A stretch of DNA of 34,129 nucleotides from CBFIHN01 sp965662575 (GTDB lineage: Bacteria > Pseudomonadota > Gammaproteobacteria > Francisellales > CACEW01): NCBI GenBank assembly GCA_965662575.1, contig CBFIHN010000014.1:1-34129 (forward strand), in the 5' to 3' direction. Below are positions 32,450 to 34,129 of this stretch, piece after piece; position 1 is the stretch's first letter; each line of letters opens with the position of its first letter. Made by a program: the position numbers and the translations under genes. The notes under the pieces were generated by a model, which saw only the letters and a list, made by a program, of their open reading frames with translations, did not search any database and was not told where the DNA came from.

Positions 32450-32935
32450 TTACAGGGTTTTTTTCCTAATGCTATGGATAATCAATAACACGGCACCAAT
32501 GCAAATGGCTGAGTCAGCAATATTAAAAGTCGGCCATGCCCAGGCTTTATAATATAATTGAATAAAGTCAATGACATAGCCCATGGTCAGGCGATTAACT
32601 AAATTGCCCAAGGCGCCAGCTAAAATAAGGCTGAGTCCTGCGGCAAGTAACTGAGCGTTTTTTGGTAACCGCTTAAGCCACAGAAAAATTACGATGCTAA
32701 CAATTAAGGCTAATCCAATAAACAACCACTGTTGCCAACCGCCTTGGCTGCTTAAAAAACTAAATGCGGCACCTTGGTTGTAAGCAAGAGTGAGGTTGAA
32801 AAAGCCAGGAATAACCGGTTTTGGTTGCCAAAGCACGAGATAAGTGTTCGCTAAATATTTAGTGGCAAAATCGAGAATTAATACAACGACTGTCAGCCAT
32901 AACCAGCGCCATTGGCCATTTTGTTGTTTAGGCAT
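32450..32935 (-). CDS. lspA: Lipoprotein signal peptidase
   Basis: 161 residues from ATG 32935, four membrane helices. Conserved boxes are VLILDFATKY (first helix), FFNLTLAYNQGAAFSFL, ALGNLVNRLTMGYVIDFI (catalytic D123) and FNIADSAICIG (catalytic D141). It cleaves the signal peptide of diacylglyceryl-modified prolipoproteins in the inner membrane. The start overlaps the ileS stop by 8 bp; the longer frame to 32983 is not needed. Confidence 0.96.
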   Translation of the reverse strand: MPKQQNGQWRWLWLTVVVLILDFATKYLANTYLVLWQPKPVIPGFFNLTLAYNQGAAFSFLSSQGGWQQWLFIGLALIVSIVIFLWLKRLPKNAQLLAAGLSLILAGALGNLVNRLTMGYVIDFIQLYYKAWAWPTFNIADSAICIGAVLLIIHSIRKKTL

Positions 32936-34129
32936 AGTGACGCTCCTCACCAGTTCCGTCGATATTTTCAATACAGCGAGCACACAGTGTTGGGTGCTGG
33001 CTATTTTGCCCTATATCTTCACGGCGATGCCAACAGCGTTCACACTTTTCAGCTTTGGCTGTTTGAATGTCAATGCGTAACTCATCGATATCAGATGCTT
33101 GGCCTTGGTCTGATAGAGGTTTTAAATGGGCTTGTGAAGTAATTAATACAAAGCGGAGTTCGTCTTTTAATTTGCTTAGTAATTCCAACAACGATTGATC
33201 GACATATAAAGTGACTTCCGCTTCAAGTGCTGATCCTAAGCGCTTTTCAGCACGAGCTTGTTCAATGGCTTTGTTGACCTCATCTCTAACTAGCATGATT
33301 TGTTGCCAGTCATTCATTGAAAATACGGACTTATTGGGTAAAGCATTAAGTTGTTGATACCACTCGCTAGTAAAGACCGATGAGCCATTTGCTTGTCCTG
33401 GGATATGCGGCCAAATCTCATCGGCAGTAAAACTTAAAATGGGTGCTAGCCAACGGCATAGTGCTTGAATGATATGATACATTGCGCTTTGGCAAGAACG
33501 GCGTGCTAAGCTGTTGGTTTGGCATGTATATTGACGATCTTTAATAATATCCAAGTAAAAACTACCCATATCCATCGCGCAAAAATGATGAATTCTTTGA
33601 CAAACAATATGAAGTTGATATTGATCGTAGGCTTGAACTATCTCTTGTTGTAGTTGTCGGGTTTTGGCAATTGCCCATTGATCCAGAGTCAGCATTTGTG
33701 AAAATGCCACTATATGTTTTTTTGGATCAAAGTCATGCAAGTTGGCAAGCAAGAAACGTGCGGTATTACGTAAGCGGCGGTATGTATCACTAGTGCGTTT
33801 AAAAATTTCATCAGAGACTGCCACGTCAGAAGTGTAGTCAGTTGATGCAGCCCATAAACGCAAAATATCCGCGCCTAATGTTTTGATAATTTGTTGCGGT
33901 GAGATCACGTTACCAAGTGATTTCGACATCTTATGTCCTTTGCCATCAACAACAAAACCGTGGGTTAGAACCTGCTTGTAAGACGCTTGGCCTTTGCGTG
34001 CTACAGCGCTCAGCAAGGAAGTTTGAAACCAGCCACGATGCTGATCAGAGCCTTCAAATACTAAGTCTGCGGGAAAGTTTAATCCATAATCAGATTCTAA
34101 AACTGAATAGTTGGATGCACCGGAGTCAA
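32928..34129 (-). CDS. ileS: Isoleucyl-tRNA synthetase, C-terminal part (5' end outside window)
   Basis: The frame is open to the right edge, about 400 residues. The first visible residues, DSGASNYSVLES, and then LVFEGSDQHRGWFQTSLL are the catalytic-domain motifs before KMSKS, which is at 33918-33932 (GHKMSKSLGNV). The helical anticodon-binding domain follows, and the zinc-binding tail CERCWHRRED ... CARCIENI is intact. It charges tRNA-Ile. A TTG inside the frame at 34016 is not a start. It leads the ileS-lspA-fkpB-aroH group. Confidence 0.97.
   Translation of the reverse strand, partial: DSGASNYSVLESDYGLNFPADLVFEGSDQHRGWFQTSLLSAVARKGQASYKQVLTHGFVVDGKGHKMSKSLGNVISPQQIIKTLGADILRLWAASTDYTSDVAVSDEIFKRTSDTYRRLRNTARFLLANLHDFDPKKHIVAFSQMLTLDQWAIAKTRQLQQEIVQAYDQYQLHIVCQRIHHFCAMDMGSFYLDIIKDRQYTCQTNSLARRSCQSAMYHIIQALCRWLAPILSFTADEIWPHIPGQANGSSVFTSEWYQQLNALPNKSVFSMNDWQQIMLVRDEVNKAIEQARAEKRLGSALEAEVTLYVDQSLLELLSKLKDELRFVLITSQAHLKPLSDQGQASDIDELRIDIQTAKAEKCERCWHRREDIGQNSQHPTLCARCIENIDGTGEERHYA

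Overview
The window is a piece of a gammaproteobacterial chromosome of moderately low GC (about 40-45% in housekeeping genes by eye). Two features point to the Francisella / Fastidiosibacter / Piscirickettsia side of the class. The tmRNA tag is long and ends AANDAVLVAAKAA, close in plan to the Francisella tag as I remember it. The malate dehydrogenase is the short LDH-like form, very similar to the Francisella protein as I remember it. The placement is inferred from memory of sequences, not from a search.

Layout. 1-626: end of a low-complexity acidic protein, then a hairpin. 627-6031 (minus): sugar-kinase-like phosphotransferase, rmuC, tkt and a LysM/FimV-like protein. 6176-6318: a 143-bp palindromic MITE-like element. 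6426-8246 (plus): proC, yggT, hemJ. Then infA (minus) and alaS (plus). 11221-15018 (minus): an accessory block with a soluble PAS histidine kinase, an AT-rich gene whose product looks like a divergent tRNA-dependent cyclodipeptide synthase (CDPS), and a second soluble PAS kinase. 15323-18833 (plus): a short malic enzyme, an intergenic region full of hairpins, mdh and epmA. 18849-21958 (minus): MFS transporter, carboxylesterase, hemC. 22206-22620: ssrA. 22664-25625 (minus): hemX-hemY-rpe. 25819-30718 (minus): an outer-membrane porin, yciB and cydA-cydB-cydX. 30928-31341 (plus): a lone type IV pilin-like gene behind a 9-bp tandem repeat. 31438-34129 (minus): ileS (cut by the edge), lspA, fkpB and an AroH-type chorismate mutase.

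How the genes fit together. Most are central metabolism (tkt and rpe; malic enzyme and mdh), heme synthesis (hemC, hemX, hemY, hemJ) with a heme-using cytochrome bd oxidase, and translation (infA, alaS, ileS, epmA, ssrA). The block at 11.2-15.0 kb is different. A putative CDPS-like enzyme sits 8 bp upstream of one cytosolic PAS kinase and follows a second on the same strand. No response regulator is present. A 19-bp A/T repeat brackets the second kinase gene, and a 16-bp palindrome lies in front of the CDPS-like gene. This is the best candidate here for an undescribed system: a small-molecule synthase paired with soluble sensor kinases. The enzyme call rests on motif matching by eye and needs a profile or structure search.
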